From assembly GCA_910577955.1 (NCBI GenBank), contig CAJTNC010000004.1:92446-156445 (forward strand): DNA of 64,000 nt, written 5' to 3'. This stretch comes from an uncultured Lachnospiraceae bacterium (GTDB lineage: Bacteria > Bacillota > Clostridia > Lachnospirales > Lachnospiraceae). Both the position numbers and the translations under genes were made by a program. Positions 56,574-64,000 of the stretch are shown piece by piece (within the stretch, counting starts at the first letter, position 1; each line of letters begins with the position of its first letter). The notes beneath the pieces were generated by a model, which was not told the origin of the DNA, searched no databases, and saw nothing but the letters and a program-made list of their open reading frames with translations.

Positions 56574-58862
56574 TTATCTCTTCACAAACGCTACTTCCTG
56601 CTGCATGACCTCCGGTATGGGTTCTCCCTTGGAGAGCAGTTTCTTGCCGAGATTATCCAACTTCCGACAGCGCTCTGCAACGCTTCTGCCGTGGGCTTCC
56701 AGTAGATCCTGATAGATCGGGTTGGTGGAAAGCCGTTGTCTGACAGGCGCGGCCGGAGGGCACTGGCTGAACAGGATGGAGCGGGCGTTTTTCACCAGAT
56801 GAGGCGAGCCTTTGCACTCAAACAGCAAATAGGTCATATAGTCGGTCAGGAAATATTCTTTAAAGTTCTGCTTGCATTTTTGAAGTCCCGTCTTGATCTT
56901 TTCCTTGGTGTCGGTGGAAAGTTCGGGGTTCTTTCTGTAAAACTGCAGGAAATCGTAGTACAGGCTGGTGAGAGATGGTTCGGTGACGTCGTTCCAGCGC
57001 GCGCCCTGTACTCGTTTGCACATCTCCCAGCGATACTCGCCGATCATGCGGATCATGATCTTTTCCAGATCTTCTAACTGGAAGACCGGCAGCATCATGC
57101 GGGCGGGGGTCAGACGGCTTCTGCCGACGATCTCCTGCCACATGGCGCCCCTCATACCGACCACCGGCATCAGGATGATATTCGGCATAACCTCCACTTC
57201 GAAAAAGTCGTGGATATTTTCTTTTTCGGACAGGACGGTAAGACTCTTTCTGGCAAAAACGGTATAGTCTGTCGAGCGGATATCATCAAGCTGTTTTATG
57301 ATCTGATCCGGATATAAGAGGGCGTCTTTCGGATCTCTGATAAATTGGTGCTCCGATAAAAGGGGACAGAATACGGAGGGTCTGCCGCTGGTGATCTTAC
57401 AGCCCCTCTGGAACATATTCTCCAATTCGAAGTTTACCTTCTGCATGTTGTCGTTGAGCATCTCCGCAGCGGCTTCGGCCGTGACGGAACCTTCGGATTT
57501 CAGGGAGTGGACGTATTTCTCAAAGTCCATATCCAGCTCGTTGATGCTGGGTTCGTTCTCGCCGTTGTAGACTGTTTTAAGCCATTCATGGACGGTGTAG
57601 ATACCGTGTTCCGGTGAACCCGCGTAGTGCCCGGCGTTCTGGTACAGGTAAGCGGCGCAGTCCATGCCGCACAGATCGGCATCCACAAAACCGAAGTTGA
57701 AGAACATCCGCATGACAGGCGGGATATTGTTGTCCGTCAGGCTGGCAAGAAAGGCGGCGGTGTAGACCTTGTAGAAGGAATCGGTCAGACTGCGCCGCAG
57801 GCGCATCGCCTCCTGCGAAGTGGAGTTCTTGTCGGAAATCTTTTTATATTCCGAGAGGGTATTTTTGAAATCGGTGGCAACCTCGGCGGAACAGTTTGCG
57901 TATTCTAAAATGATGTCGGTTGCGTTCATCAATTTACTTGGAGCGTCAAAATCCATAGCGGAATCCGCCGCATTGCCGTCTGACGAGGATTCCATCAGCC
58001 GTTTCATATTCTCTATCTGGGTATTATATTCTTTGATCCTGCTCTCTACCAACTCTTCGGAGATGCAGGACTGATTCTTGGCGTGGTTACAGGTGTTCTC
58101 AATAGCCTCGGCGATGGCGGGACTGTTAGGATTCTGCATGCCGATCCGGTAGTAGAGGCTGGTGTAGAGGTCGAACAGATCTAACCGGCTTTCATTGAGC
58201 AGCAGGTTAGAAATGTTTTCCACATAGTCGTTAAGCACCCAGGATCTTTCGAGCAGCGTATGGATATCGTCCGAAGCGCGGTAGAGGTAACCGGGGATGA
58301 ACTGGTTTTCATGCAAAATAGGGGCAACGGCCTTGTTCAGCATGATATTATGTATTCCTGTATAGTGCGCCGTTATCCAAGGGTTGGGGACATAACTTTC
58401 CTCCAAGGGTTCTAAAGCCTCAAAGCCGGGAAGTTCCTTGATCACAACGTGCAGTTCCTCACAGAACGTCCGGTAGGAGGTGTGGGAGGAGAGCAGAAAG
58501 TCGTAAAGTTCTTTGCAGGAACGATAAGCCGCTGTATAGCCGGCTAACAGTTTTCTGACAAAACGGTTCATGGAAAGAGCGAGCCGGACTCGGTTGTCTG
58601 GATGATCCCCGAAAAATTTTGTCCGCAGAAGAACTGCAGGAGAACCGTAGGGGACGAGAGAACAGTCTGTAGCCGCCTGATAGGAAAGAAAATGGCTGTC
58701 TTTGTTAAAATCGCAGATACCGATGATATCTCCTTTTTCCAGAAGGATCGAGCCGCCGGAGAACTGCGCGGATACGCTTCCACCCGAGATGTACCAGAAA
58801 CAGTCCAGAGCCTGTCCTTTTTCAATGATAGTTTCGCCTGCTTTGATGGTTTTTGACGTCAT
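56574..58862 (-). CDS. Large protein with N-terminal cNMP-binding-type domain, unknown function
   Basis: 762 residues, the only minus-strand gene of the window. Residues 1-115 have the CRP/cNMP-binding beta-roll (IKAGETIIEKGQALDCFWYI). The phosphate-binding cassette is changed: the GE of GEL is GI (IIGICDFNKDSHFLSYQAATD) and the usual Arg-Ser/Ala is Ser-Tyr, so cAMP or cGMP binding is doubtful. No DNA-binding helix-turn-helix follows. The remaining 640 residues are helical, without membrane segments; they include a conserved-looking stretch near 550-700 (MPVVGMRGAMWQEIVGRSR then ARMMLPVF). No enzymatic motif is recognised. The start has AGGAG on the minus strand. It is monocistronic, with its own promoter and terminator, and divergent from a small gene at 59025. 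Confidence 0.75.
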   Translation of the reverse strand: MTSKTIKAGETIIEKGQALDCFWYISGGSVSAQFSGGSILLEKGDIIGICDFNKDSHFLSYQAATDCSLVPYGSPAVLLRTKFFGDHPDNRVRLALSMNRFVRKLLAGYTAAYRSCKELYDFLLSSHTSYRTFCEELHVVIKELPGFEALEPLEESYVPNPWITAHYTGIHNIMLNKAVAPILHENQFIPGYLYRASDDIHTLLERSWVLNDYVENISNLLLNESRLDLFDLYTSLYYRIGMQNPNSPAIAEAIENTCNHAKNQSCISEELVESRIKEYNTQIENMKRLMESSSDGNAADSAMDFDAPSKLMNATDIILEYANCSAEVATDFKNTLSEYKKISDKNSTSQEAMRLRRSLTDSFYKVYTAAFLASLTDNNIPPVMRMFFNFGFVDADLCGMDCAAYLYQNAGHYAGSPEHGIYTVHEWLKTVYNGENEPSINELDMDFEKYVHSLKSEGSVTAEAAAEMLNDNMQKVNFELENMFQRGCKITSGRPSVFCPLLSEHQFIRDPKDALLYPDQIIKQLDDIRSTDYTVFARKSLTVLSEKENIHDFFEVEVMPNIILMPVVGMRGAMWQEIVGRSRLTPARMMLPVFQLEDLEKIMIRMIGEYRWEMCKRVQGARWNDVTEPSLTSLYYDFLQFYRKNPELSTDTKEKIKTGLQKCKQNFKEYFLTDYMTYLLFECKGSPHLVKNARSILFSQCPPAAPVRQRLSTNPIYQDLLEAHGRSVAERCRKLDNLGKKLLSKGEPIPEVMQQEVAFVKR

Positions 58863-58927
58863 GCTAATCTCCTATTTTGATCGTGAAGACACAGTTCCAA
58901 CCTGTGATTCCAAATTGTTCTTTTTAT

Positions 58928-58956
58928 ATTATACTAATTAGAAGCTTTTTTGTGAA
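58928..58956 (-). promoter_or_regulatory. Promoter of the minus-strand cNMP-fold gene
   Basis: On the minus strand, TTCACA (58956-58951), 17-base spacer, TATAAT (58933-58928), 65 bases before the start. Confidence 0.7.
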
Positions 58957-59024
58957 GTCTTTCTGTACTTTTTCGAAATTTTTTGGTATTATGAAAAAAT
59001 AAGGATAAAAGAGGATGGGAAAAT

Positions 59025-59492
59025 ATGATGCAGGATGAGGCAAAGGAACTGGACATCGACACCAGAAAGAATCTGATCAAACAGTACCAGCCGGACGCAA
59101 AGCGACTGGTGCGCTATATTTCGTGGCTGGAGATGAAGCGGGGCGGCGATGTGATGCAAAGCTTCGAGGGTGAAGGTGTGGAGAAAACGGCGTTTACTTT
59201 TCCTGTCTATGATTCCACGCTGCTTGGCTTTGTGAAGGCAGCGCGGGAGACGCAGTTTATAACCAGAAATTACCAGTACGTTTACAGCAGGCACAGGATC
59301 AGGAATGCAGAGCAGGAGAAGAAGCTTGTTAAAGAAGCTTCACTGCGGGATATTGATCTGCTGTCGGGGATTCTTTCCAAATATGTGCTGGGCGGTATGA
59401 CAAAGAGTGTTCTTTGGGCGCAGGGGGTGGAGAGCGGCATCTTTTTGGAGGTGTTATACCGACTGCGTGATCTGTTAGAGATAAATGAGTAA
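59025..59492 (+). CDS. Small hypothetical protein
   Basis: 155 residues, soluble, charged, probably helical. N-terminal residues include RKNLIKQYQPDAKRLVRYIS; the C-terminal part reads LSGILSKYVLGGMTKSVLWA, then LRDLLEINE. The last region faintly recalls DUF6508, but I am not confident. It is preceded by AGGATGGG and followed 20 bases later by a TetR gene, with purL after that, so all three may share a transcript. It is divergent from the large cNMP-fold gene at 56574-58862, sharing a 160-base intergenic promoter region. Confidence 0.65.
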   Translation: MMQDEAKELDIDTRKNLIKQYQPDAKRLVRYISWLEMKRGGDVMQSFEGEGVEKTAFTFPVYDSTLLGFVKAARETQFITRNYQYVYSRHRIRNAEQEKKLVKEASLRDIDLLSGILSKYVLGGMTKSVLWAQGVESGIFLEVLYRLRDLLEINE

Positions 59493-59512
59493 AAGGGTGG
59501 AGAAAGGTTGTT

Positions 59513-60100
59513 ATGGGAGAGCGTTCGTTACAGAAGAAACAGTTTATTTTGGAAAAGGCTAAAGAAGTGTTTGTGGAAAAGGGATTCCGCAGCGTGACGA
59601 TGAAGGATATCGTGGATGCCTGTGAGATCAGCAGGGGCGGTCTGTACCTGTACTATGGCGATACGGAACAGATTTTTTTGGAGGTGTTGGCGGCGGATTC
59701 CGAGAAAACAGAGGACGTGTTTGAGGAGAACGTGGGAGAGGATGCGACTGCGGCGGAGATTCTTGCGGTGTTTTTGAAAGAACAGAAGAAGGAGATCCTC
59801 GGCAGCAGAAAGACGCTGGCGGTAGCGGCCTATGAGTATGCTTTTGCAAATCCGAAGAGCGTGATCTTGAAAAAGCGCTTCAACAAGGGCGTGACGGTGC
59901 TTGAGAAGTTAATTAAAATGGGAGCGGAGAACGGAGCGTTCTATGATGTGGATGCCCGCGTTGCGGCAAAGAACGTAATGTATGTGCTGGAAGGGCTGAA
60001 AATAGCCGCTGTGACGATAGGAATATCGGGGGAGGCTATTGATCAGGAACTGTATCTGATCATGCAGGGACTTATTATAGAAGAAGAGGGGCAGGAATAA
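59513..60100 (+). CDS. TetR/AcrR family transcriptional regulator
   Basis: 195 residues. The N-terminal helix-turn-helix is clear: RSVTMKDIVDACEISRGGLYLYYGD, read at residues 28-52, with the recognition helix SRGGLYLYY. The C-terminal part is a helical ligand domain without a family-specific motif. The start follows AGAAAGGTTGTT. It lies directly upstream of purL, with a seven-base gap, so the two are likely cotranscribed; no purine-biosynthesis role for it can be claimed. Target genes may include the small gene before it or the divergent cNMP-fold gene. Confidence 0.92.
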   Translation: MGERSLQKKQFILEKAKEVFVEKGFRSVTMKDIVDACEISRGGLYLYYGDTEQIFLEVLAADSEKTEDVFEENVGEDATAAEILAVFLKEQKKEILGSRKTLAVAAYEYAFANPKSVILKKRFNKGVTVLEKLIKMGAENGAFYDVDARVAAKNVMYVLEGLKIAAVTIGISGEAIDQELYLIMQGLIIEEEGQE

Positions 60101-60107
60101 AATCAGT

Positions 60108-63100
60108 ATGGGAAACGTAAAACGACTTTATGTAGAGAAAAAGGAGCCCTTTGCGGCGGCTGCGAATCAGCTTGGAGAGGAAATCAAAAGTTATCTGCAG
60201 ATTGATTCTGTGGAGAGTGTCCGCATTTTCATCCGCTATGATGTGGAGGGGCTAAGCGACAGTGTATATGAGGCGGCCAAAGGGTGTATTTTTTCCGAAC
60301 CTCCGGTGGATTTTTACTATGAGGAGACGATAGAGATACCGGAAGGGGCCCGTGTGTTCAGCATGGAATATCTGCCGGGGCAGTTTGACCAGCGGGCGGA
60401 TTCGGCGGTGCAGTGCGTGAAATTTCTGAAAGAGGACGAGGAGCCGGTTATCCGGACAGCCGTCACTTACATGCTTCTCGGAAATATTTCCGACAGGGAA
60501 TTCGAGCAGATAAAAAATTACTGCATCAATCCGGTGGATTCGAGAGAAACGGGTATGGAAAAGCCGGAAACTCTTGTGGCGGTCTATGAGGAGCCGGAGG
60601 ATGTGACGGTTTTTGAAAATATGTCCGGGCGAGAGGACTTTGTGGATATGCCGGAGGCGGAGTTAAAGGAACTTTATGAATCTTTGGGGTTGGCTATGAC
60701 TTTCAAAGATTTTCAGCATATTCAGAAGTATTTTGCCGGTCAGGAGAAGCGCAATCCGACCATGACGGAGATCCGTGTGCTTGATACATATTGGTCCGAC
60801 CACTGCAGGCATACCACCTTTTCGACGGAACTCAAAGATGTGGAATTCGGCGAGGGATACTACAGGGAACCTTTGGAGATGACTTATCAGAGTTATCTCG
60901 ATACAAGGGAAGAGATTTATAATGGACGGGATGACAAATACATTTGTCTGATGGACATTGCGCTGATGGCAATGAAAAAATTGCGTGCGGAAGGGAAACT
61001 GGAGGATATGGAAGTTTCCGACGAGATCAACGCCTGTTCCATTGTGGTGCCTGTGGAGATTGACTACGGCGACGGGCCGGTGAAGGAGGAGTGGTTAGTC
61101 TTTTTCAAGAATGAGACTCATAATCACCCTACGGAGATCGAGCCTTTCGGCGGCGCGGCAACCTGTCTCGGCGGCGCGATCCGCGATCCTCTTTCGGGAA
61201 GAGGGTATGTCTATCAGGCCATGCGGATCACAGGTGCGGCGGATCCGACCCTGCCGGCATCTCAGACTTTGAAGGGAAAGCTTTCTCAGGCAAGGCTTGT
61301 TCGAGGCGCAGCGAAAGGGTATTCTTCCTATGGAAATCAGGTGGGGTTGGCCACCGGTTATGTGAAGGAAATCTATCATCCGAACTATGTGGCGAAGCGC
61401 ATGGAGATCGGCGCGGTCATGGGGGCGGCGCCCAGAGAGAATGTGATCAGGGGGACTTCGGATCCCGGAGACTATATTATTTTGCTTGGCGGCAGAACGG
61501 GCAGGGACGGCTGCGGCGGCGCAACCGGTTCCTCGAAGGCTCATACGGAGGAGTCAACGCTTTTGTGCGGTGCGGAAGTACAGAAAGGAAACGGGCCCAC
61601 AGAACGGAAGATCCAGAGACTGTTCAGACGCAAAGAAGTGTCCAGATTGATCAAAAAATGTAATGATTTCGGCGCGGGCGGCGTGTCCGTTGCAATCGGA
61701 GAACTGGCGGACGGTCTGCGGGTGGATCTGGATAAAGTTCCGAAGAAGTACGCGGGGTTGGACGGTACGGAACTGGCTATTTCCGAATCTCAGGAGCGAA
61801 TGGCGGTGGTGATTTCTCCTAAGGATGCAGAGACGTTTTTGGAGTATGCGGCTGAGGAGAATCTGGAGGCGGTCATCGTGGCTGTGGTCACGAAGGAGCC
61901 GCGTCTGGTTCTGACATGGCGGGGAAAAGAGATCGTGAATATTGCGAGGGCATTCCTCGACACAAACGGCGCTCATCAGGAGACGGCCGTGCGGGTGGCG
62001 ATCCCCTCAAAAGAAGATAACCAGTTGAAGAAGACGGCGGTTTCCGGCGTGGAGGAGGCTCTTCAGGCGGGCGATCTGAAAAAAGCGTGGCTTGCGGAAC
62101 TGGCGGATTTGAATGTCTGCTCCCAGAAAGGGTTGGTGGAGATGTTTGACTCCTCCATCGGAACGGGAAGCGTTTTAATGCCCTACGGCGGAAAGTATCA
62201 GTTGACGGAGACGCAGGTCATGGCAGCGTTTCTTCCCGTGCTATCGGGAAAGACCGATACAGTGACGATGATGAGTTACGGGTTTGATCCCAGAATTTCT
62301 TCTTGGAGTCCTTACCACGGCGCGATCTATGCGGTGACGGAGTCTATGGCAAAAATCGTGGCGGCAGGCGGCGACTGCAGGAAGATCCGGTTTACATTTC
62401 AGGAGTATTTCCGCAGGATGAGCGAACGGCCGGAGAGATGGAGCCAGCCTTTTGCGGCGCTGTTGGGCGCCTATGACGCGCAGATCGGATTCGGTCTGCC
62501 CTCTATCGGCGGAAAAGATTCCATGTCCGGCAGTTTTAACGATATCGATGTGCCGCCCACATTAGTCTCCTTTGCGGTTGATGTGGCGAAGCAGCAGGAT
62601 ATCCTGACACCGGAACTGAAAAAGGCCGGAAATAAACTATTGTATTTCAAGATCGACGTGGACGATTATGATGTGCCGAATTACGCGAATGTACTGGAGC
62701 TTTACGACGGTATCAGAACGCTGATCAAAGAAAAATGTCTTGTCTCCGCCTATGCGGTGGACGGGAAGGGAATCTGCGCTGCGGTATCGAAAATGGCTTT
62801 CGGCAACCGGCTTGGGGTATGCTTTGACACGGACCGGATCGACGAGAGCGAACTTTTTGACTGCGGTATCGGCAACATCATTGCCGAGGCAGACGGAAAA
62901 ATGTTCGAGGAATTGGAACGTCTGGCGGATGATTTGGATATCGATTACAGAGTGATCGGTGAAGTGACGAAAAAGCAGGCCTTTGTCTACGGAGAAACGG
63001 AGATTTCTATGGAGGAAGCGCTGACAGTCTGGAGGAAGCCTCTGGATAAAGTCTTCCCCTACAAAGCTTCACAGGATAAGACTGCGGTGGAAACAACCTT

Positions 63101-63941
63101 ATACAAGGCTGACAGCATATACTTATGTAAGCATAAAGTTGCGCGTCCCACGGTTTTCATTCCCGTATTTCCGGGAACAAACTGCGAGTACGATTCGGAG
63201 CGCGCGTTCAGAAATGCAGGCGCACAGGTAGTGACCAAAGTATTTAAGAACCGGACGGCGGAGGATATCAGGGAGTCGGTGGAAGTCTTTGAAAAGGCTA
63301 TCGGGCAGGCGCAGATCATCATGTTCCCGGGAGGATTTTCCGCCGGTGATGAACCGGACGGCAGCGCCAAGTTTTTTGCTACGGCTTTTCAGAATCAAAA
63401 GATAAAGGAAGCGGTGCAGAAACTTTTGGGAGAGCGGGACGGATTGGCTCTCGGCATCTGCAATGGTTTTCAGGCCCTCATTAAGCTGGGACTTGTATCC
63501 TGCGGGCAAATCACAGGGCAGGACGGGGATTCTCCGACGCTGACCTTTAACACGGTAAACCGCCATATTTCAAAGATGGCGTATATCAAAGTAGTTTCAG
63601 ACAAGTCGCCGTGGCTTTCTTTAGCGGAACTTGGGAAGACTTATGTAAATCCTGTTTCTCACGGGGAGGGACGCTTTGTGGCGGGCGACGAGTGGCTCCG
63701 CAGACTTTTTGAAAACGGGCAGGTGGCTACACAGTATGTGGATATGGACGGCAGCGCCTCCATGGACGAGGAGTTTAATGTCAACGGTTCCTATCGGGCA
63801 ATCGAGGGAATCACTTCGCCGGACGGCAGGTGTTTCGGCAAGATGGCTCATGCAGAGCGCAGGGGAGACGGTGTGGCGATCAATATCTTCGGCGAACAGG
63901 ATTTAAAGATTTTTGAGGCCGGTGTCCGGTATTTCAAATAA
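60108..63941 (+). CDS. purL: Phosphoribosylformylglycinamidine synthase, single-chain
   Basis: Converts FGAR and glutamine to FGAM with ATP. 1277 residues, the long form that fuses synthetase and glutaminase, here in a clostridial version. Motifs include DTYWSDHCRHTTF, the ATP-binding FKNETHNHPTEIEPFGG, a second AIRS-like half with GGKDSMSGSF, and the C-terminal glutaminase: PGTNCEYDSE, the nucleophile Cys1118 in GICNGFQ and the His1185/Glu1187 pair in HGEGRF. The frame is intact. It is separated from the purEMND cluster by 46 kb and preceded by a TetR gene. The 59 bases after its stop show no terminator within the window. Confidence 0.96.
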   Translation: MGNVKRLYVEKKEPFAAAANQLGEEIKSYLQIDSVESVRIFIRYDVEGLSDSVYEAAKGCIFSEPPVDFYYEETIEIPEGARVFSMEYLPGQFDQRADSAVQCVKFLKEDEEPVIRTAVTYMLLGNISDREFEQIKNYCINPVDSRETGMEKPETLVAVYEEPEDVTVFENMSGREDFVDMPEAELKELYESLGLAMTFKDFQHIQKYFAGQEKRNPTMTEIRVLDTYWSDHCRHTTFSTELKDVEFGEGYYREPLEMTYQSYLDTREEIYNGRDDKYICLMDIALMAMKKLRAEGKLEDMEVSDEINACSIVVPVEIDYGDGPVKEEWLVFFKNETHNHPTEIEPFGGAATCLGGAIRDPLSGRGYVYQAMRITGAADPTLPASQTLKGKLSQARLVRGAAKGYSSYGNQVGLATGYVKEIYHPNYVAKRMEIGAVMGAAPRENVIRGTSDPGDYIILLGGRTGRDGCGGATGSSKAHTEESTLLCGAEVQKGNGPTERKIQRLFRRKEVSRLIKKCNDFGAGGVSVAIGELADGLRVDLDKVPKKYAGLDGTELAISESQERMAVVISPKDAETFLEYAAEENLEAVIVAVVTKEPRLVLTWRGKEIVNIARAFLDTNGAHQETAVRVAIPSKEDNQLKKTAVSGVEEALQAGDLKKAWLAELADLNVCSQKGLVEMFDSSIGTGSVLMPYGGKYQLTETQVMAAFLPVLSGKTDTVTMMSYGFDPRISSWSPYHGAIYAVTESMAKIVAAGGDCRKIRFTFQEYFRRMSERPERWSQPFAALLGAYDAQIGFGLPSIGGKDSMSGSFNDIDVPPTLVSFAVDVAKQQDILTPELKKAGNKLLYFKIDVDDYDVPNYANVLELYDGIRTLIKEKCLVSAYAVDGKGICAAVSKMAFGNRLGVCFDTDRIDESELFDCGIGNIIAEADGKMFEELERLADDLDIDYRVIGEVTKKQAFVYGETEISMEEALTVWRKPLDKVFPYKASQDKTAVETTLYKADSIYLCKHKVARPTVFIPVFPGTNCEYDSERAFRNAGAQVVTKVFKNRTAEDIRESVEVFEKAIGQAQIIMFPGGFSAGDEPDGSAKFFATAFQNQKIKEAVQKLLGERDGLALGICNGFQALIKLGLVSCGQITGQDGDSPTLTFNTVNRHISKMAYIKVVSDKSPWLSLAELGKTYVNPVSHGEGRFVAGDEWLRRLFENGQVATQYVDMDGSASMDEEFNVNGSYRAIEGITSPDGRCFGKMAHAERRGDGVAINIFGEQDLKIFEAGVRYFK

Positions 63942-64000
63942 AAGGATTTTAAGTCTGCAAATAAAAAGTCAAGCAGAAATTGATGAACTTTGAAAATTTT

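Overview
The window looks like a chromosomal segment of a Gram-positive anaerobe of the class Clostridia, most probably a Lachnospiraceae gut bacterium. The reasons are strong AGGAGG-type ribosome binding sites, frequent GTG and TTG starts, SigH, Mini-RNase III and RlmB next to cysS, YtrA-type GntR/ABC modules, PadR/DUF2812 pairs, an Rpn/PD-(D/E)XK family protein, a cysteine-rich KTR relic, and a moderately GC-rich, densely packed, mostly plus-strand layout. I cannot name a genus from sequence alone. No rRNA, CRISPR array, intact integrase or phage gene is visible.

Layout. 1-3.4 kb: end of an unknown gene, an MBL hydrolase, beta-phosphoglucomutase, and a PadR repressor with a DUF2812 membrane protein behind a palindrome-studded promoter. 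3.5-8.5 kb: Rpn-like nuclease with a heptad-repeat tail, pyrE, two small membrane proteins, and an M29-type aminopeptidase with a long N-terminal extension. 8.5-10.4 kb: a chemoreceptor broken by three lesions. 10.4-14 kb: purE-purM-purN-purD. 14-23.2 kb: SH3 membrane protein, clpC, radA and a heterodimeric ABC exporter whose two genes are separated by structured repeats. 23.2-25.3 kb: a DUF3829-like lipoprotein, then a protein of unknown function behind a sigma-D (motility) promoter. 25.4-34.8 kb: two consecutive GntR-ABC modules; the second resembles the Bacillus ytr operon with an extra secreted COG1361-like protein. 35-37.3 kb: M24 peptidase and an orphan EutH. 37.4-38.9 kb: AT-rich mobile-element debris (KTR pseudogene, two-domain acetyltransferase gene) in front of tRNA-Trp. 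39-44.7 kb: queH, argS, tRNA-Val, tRNA-Met, a Suv3-like RNA helicase, ispF. 44.8-49 kb: cysE-cysS-mrnC-rlmB-sigH, a conserved Firmicutes block. 49-56.2 kb: RND efflux pair with a secreted companion, then a transglutaminase-like surface protein. 56.5-58.9 kb (minus strand): a large orphan protein with a cNMP-binding fold. 59-63.9 kb: small protein, TetR regulator and the single-chain purL.

How the genes work together. Purine synthesis is represented by purE, purM, purN, purD and purL in two places; pyrE adds pyrimidine synthesis. Translation and RNA handling are concentrated at 39-49 kb (queH, argS, tRNAs, helicase, cysS, mrnC, rlmB). Envelope and antibiotic-stress functions are unusually dense: PadR/DUF2812, the heterodimeric exporter, the two GntR-ABC modules, the RND pair and a TetR regulator.

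Main items for a second look: the ytr-like operon with its matching operator and inserted secreted protein; the sigma-D promoter in front of an unknown protein; the structured intergenic elements at 21.2, 45.5 and 54.9 kb; the 762-residue cNMP-fold orphan; the Suv3-like helicase; and the KTR/acetyltransferase relic. All function assignments come from reading motifs and remembered family features; no database search was run.
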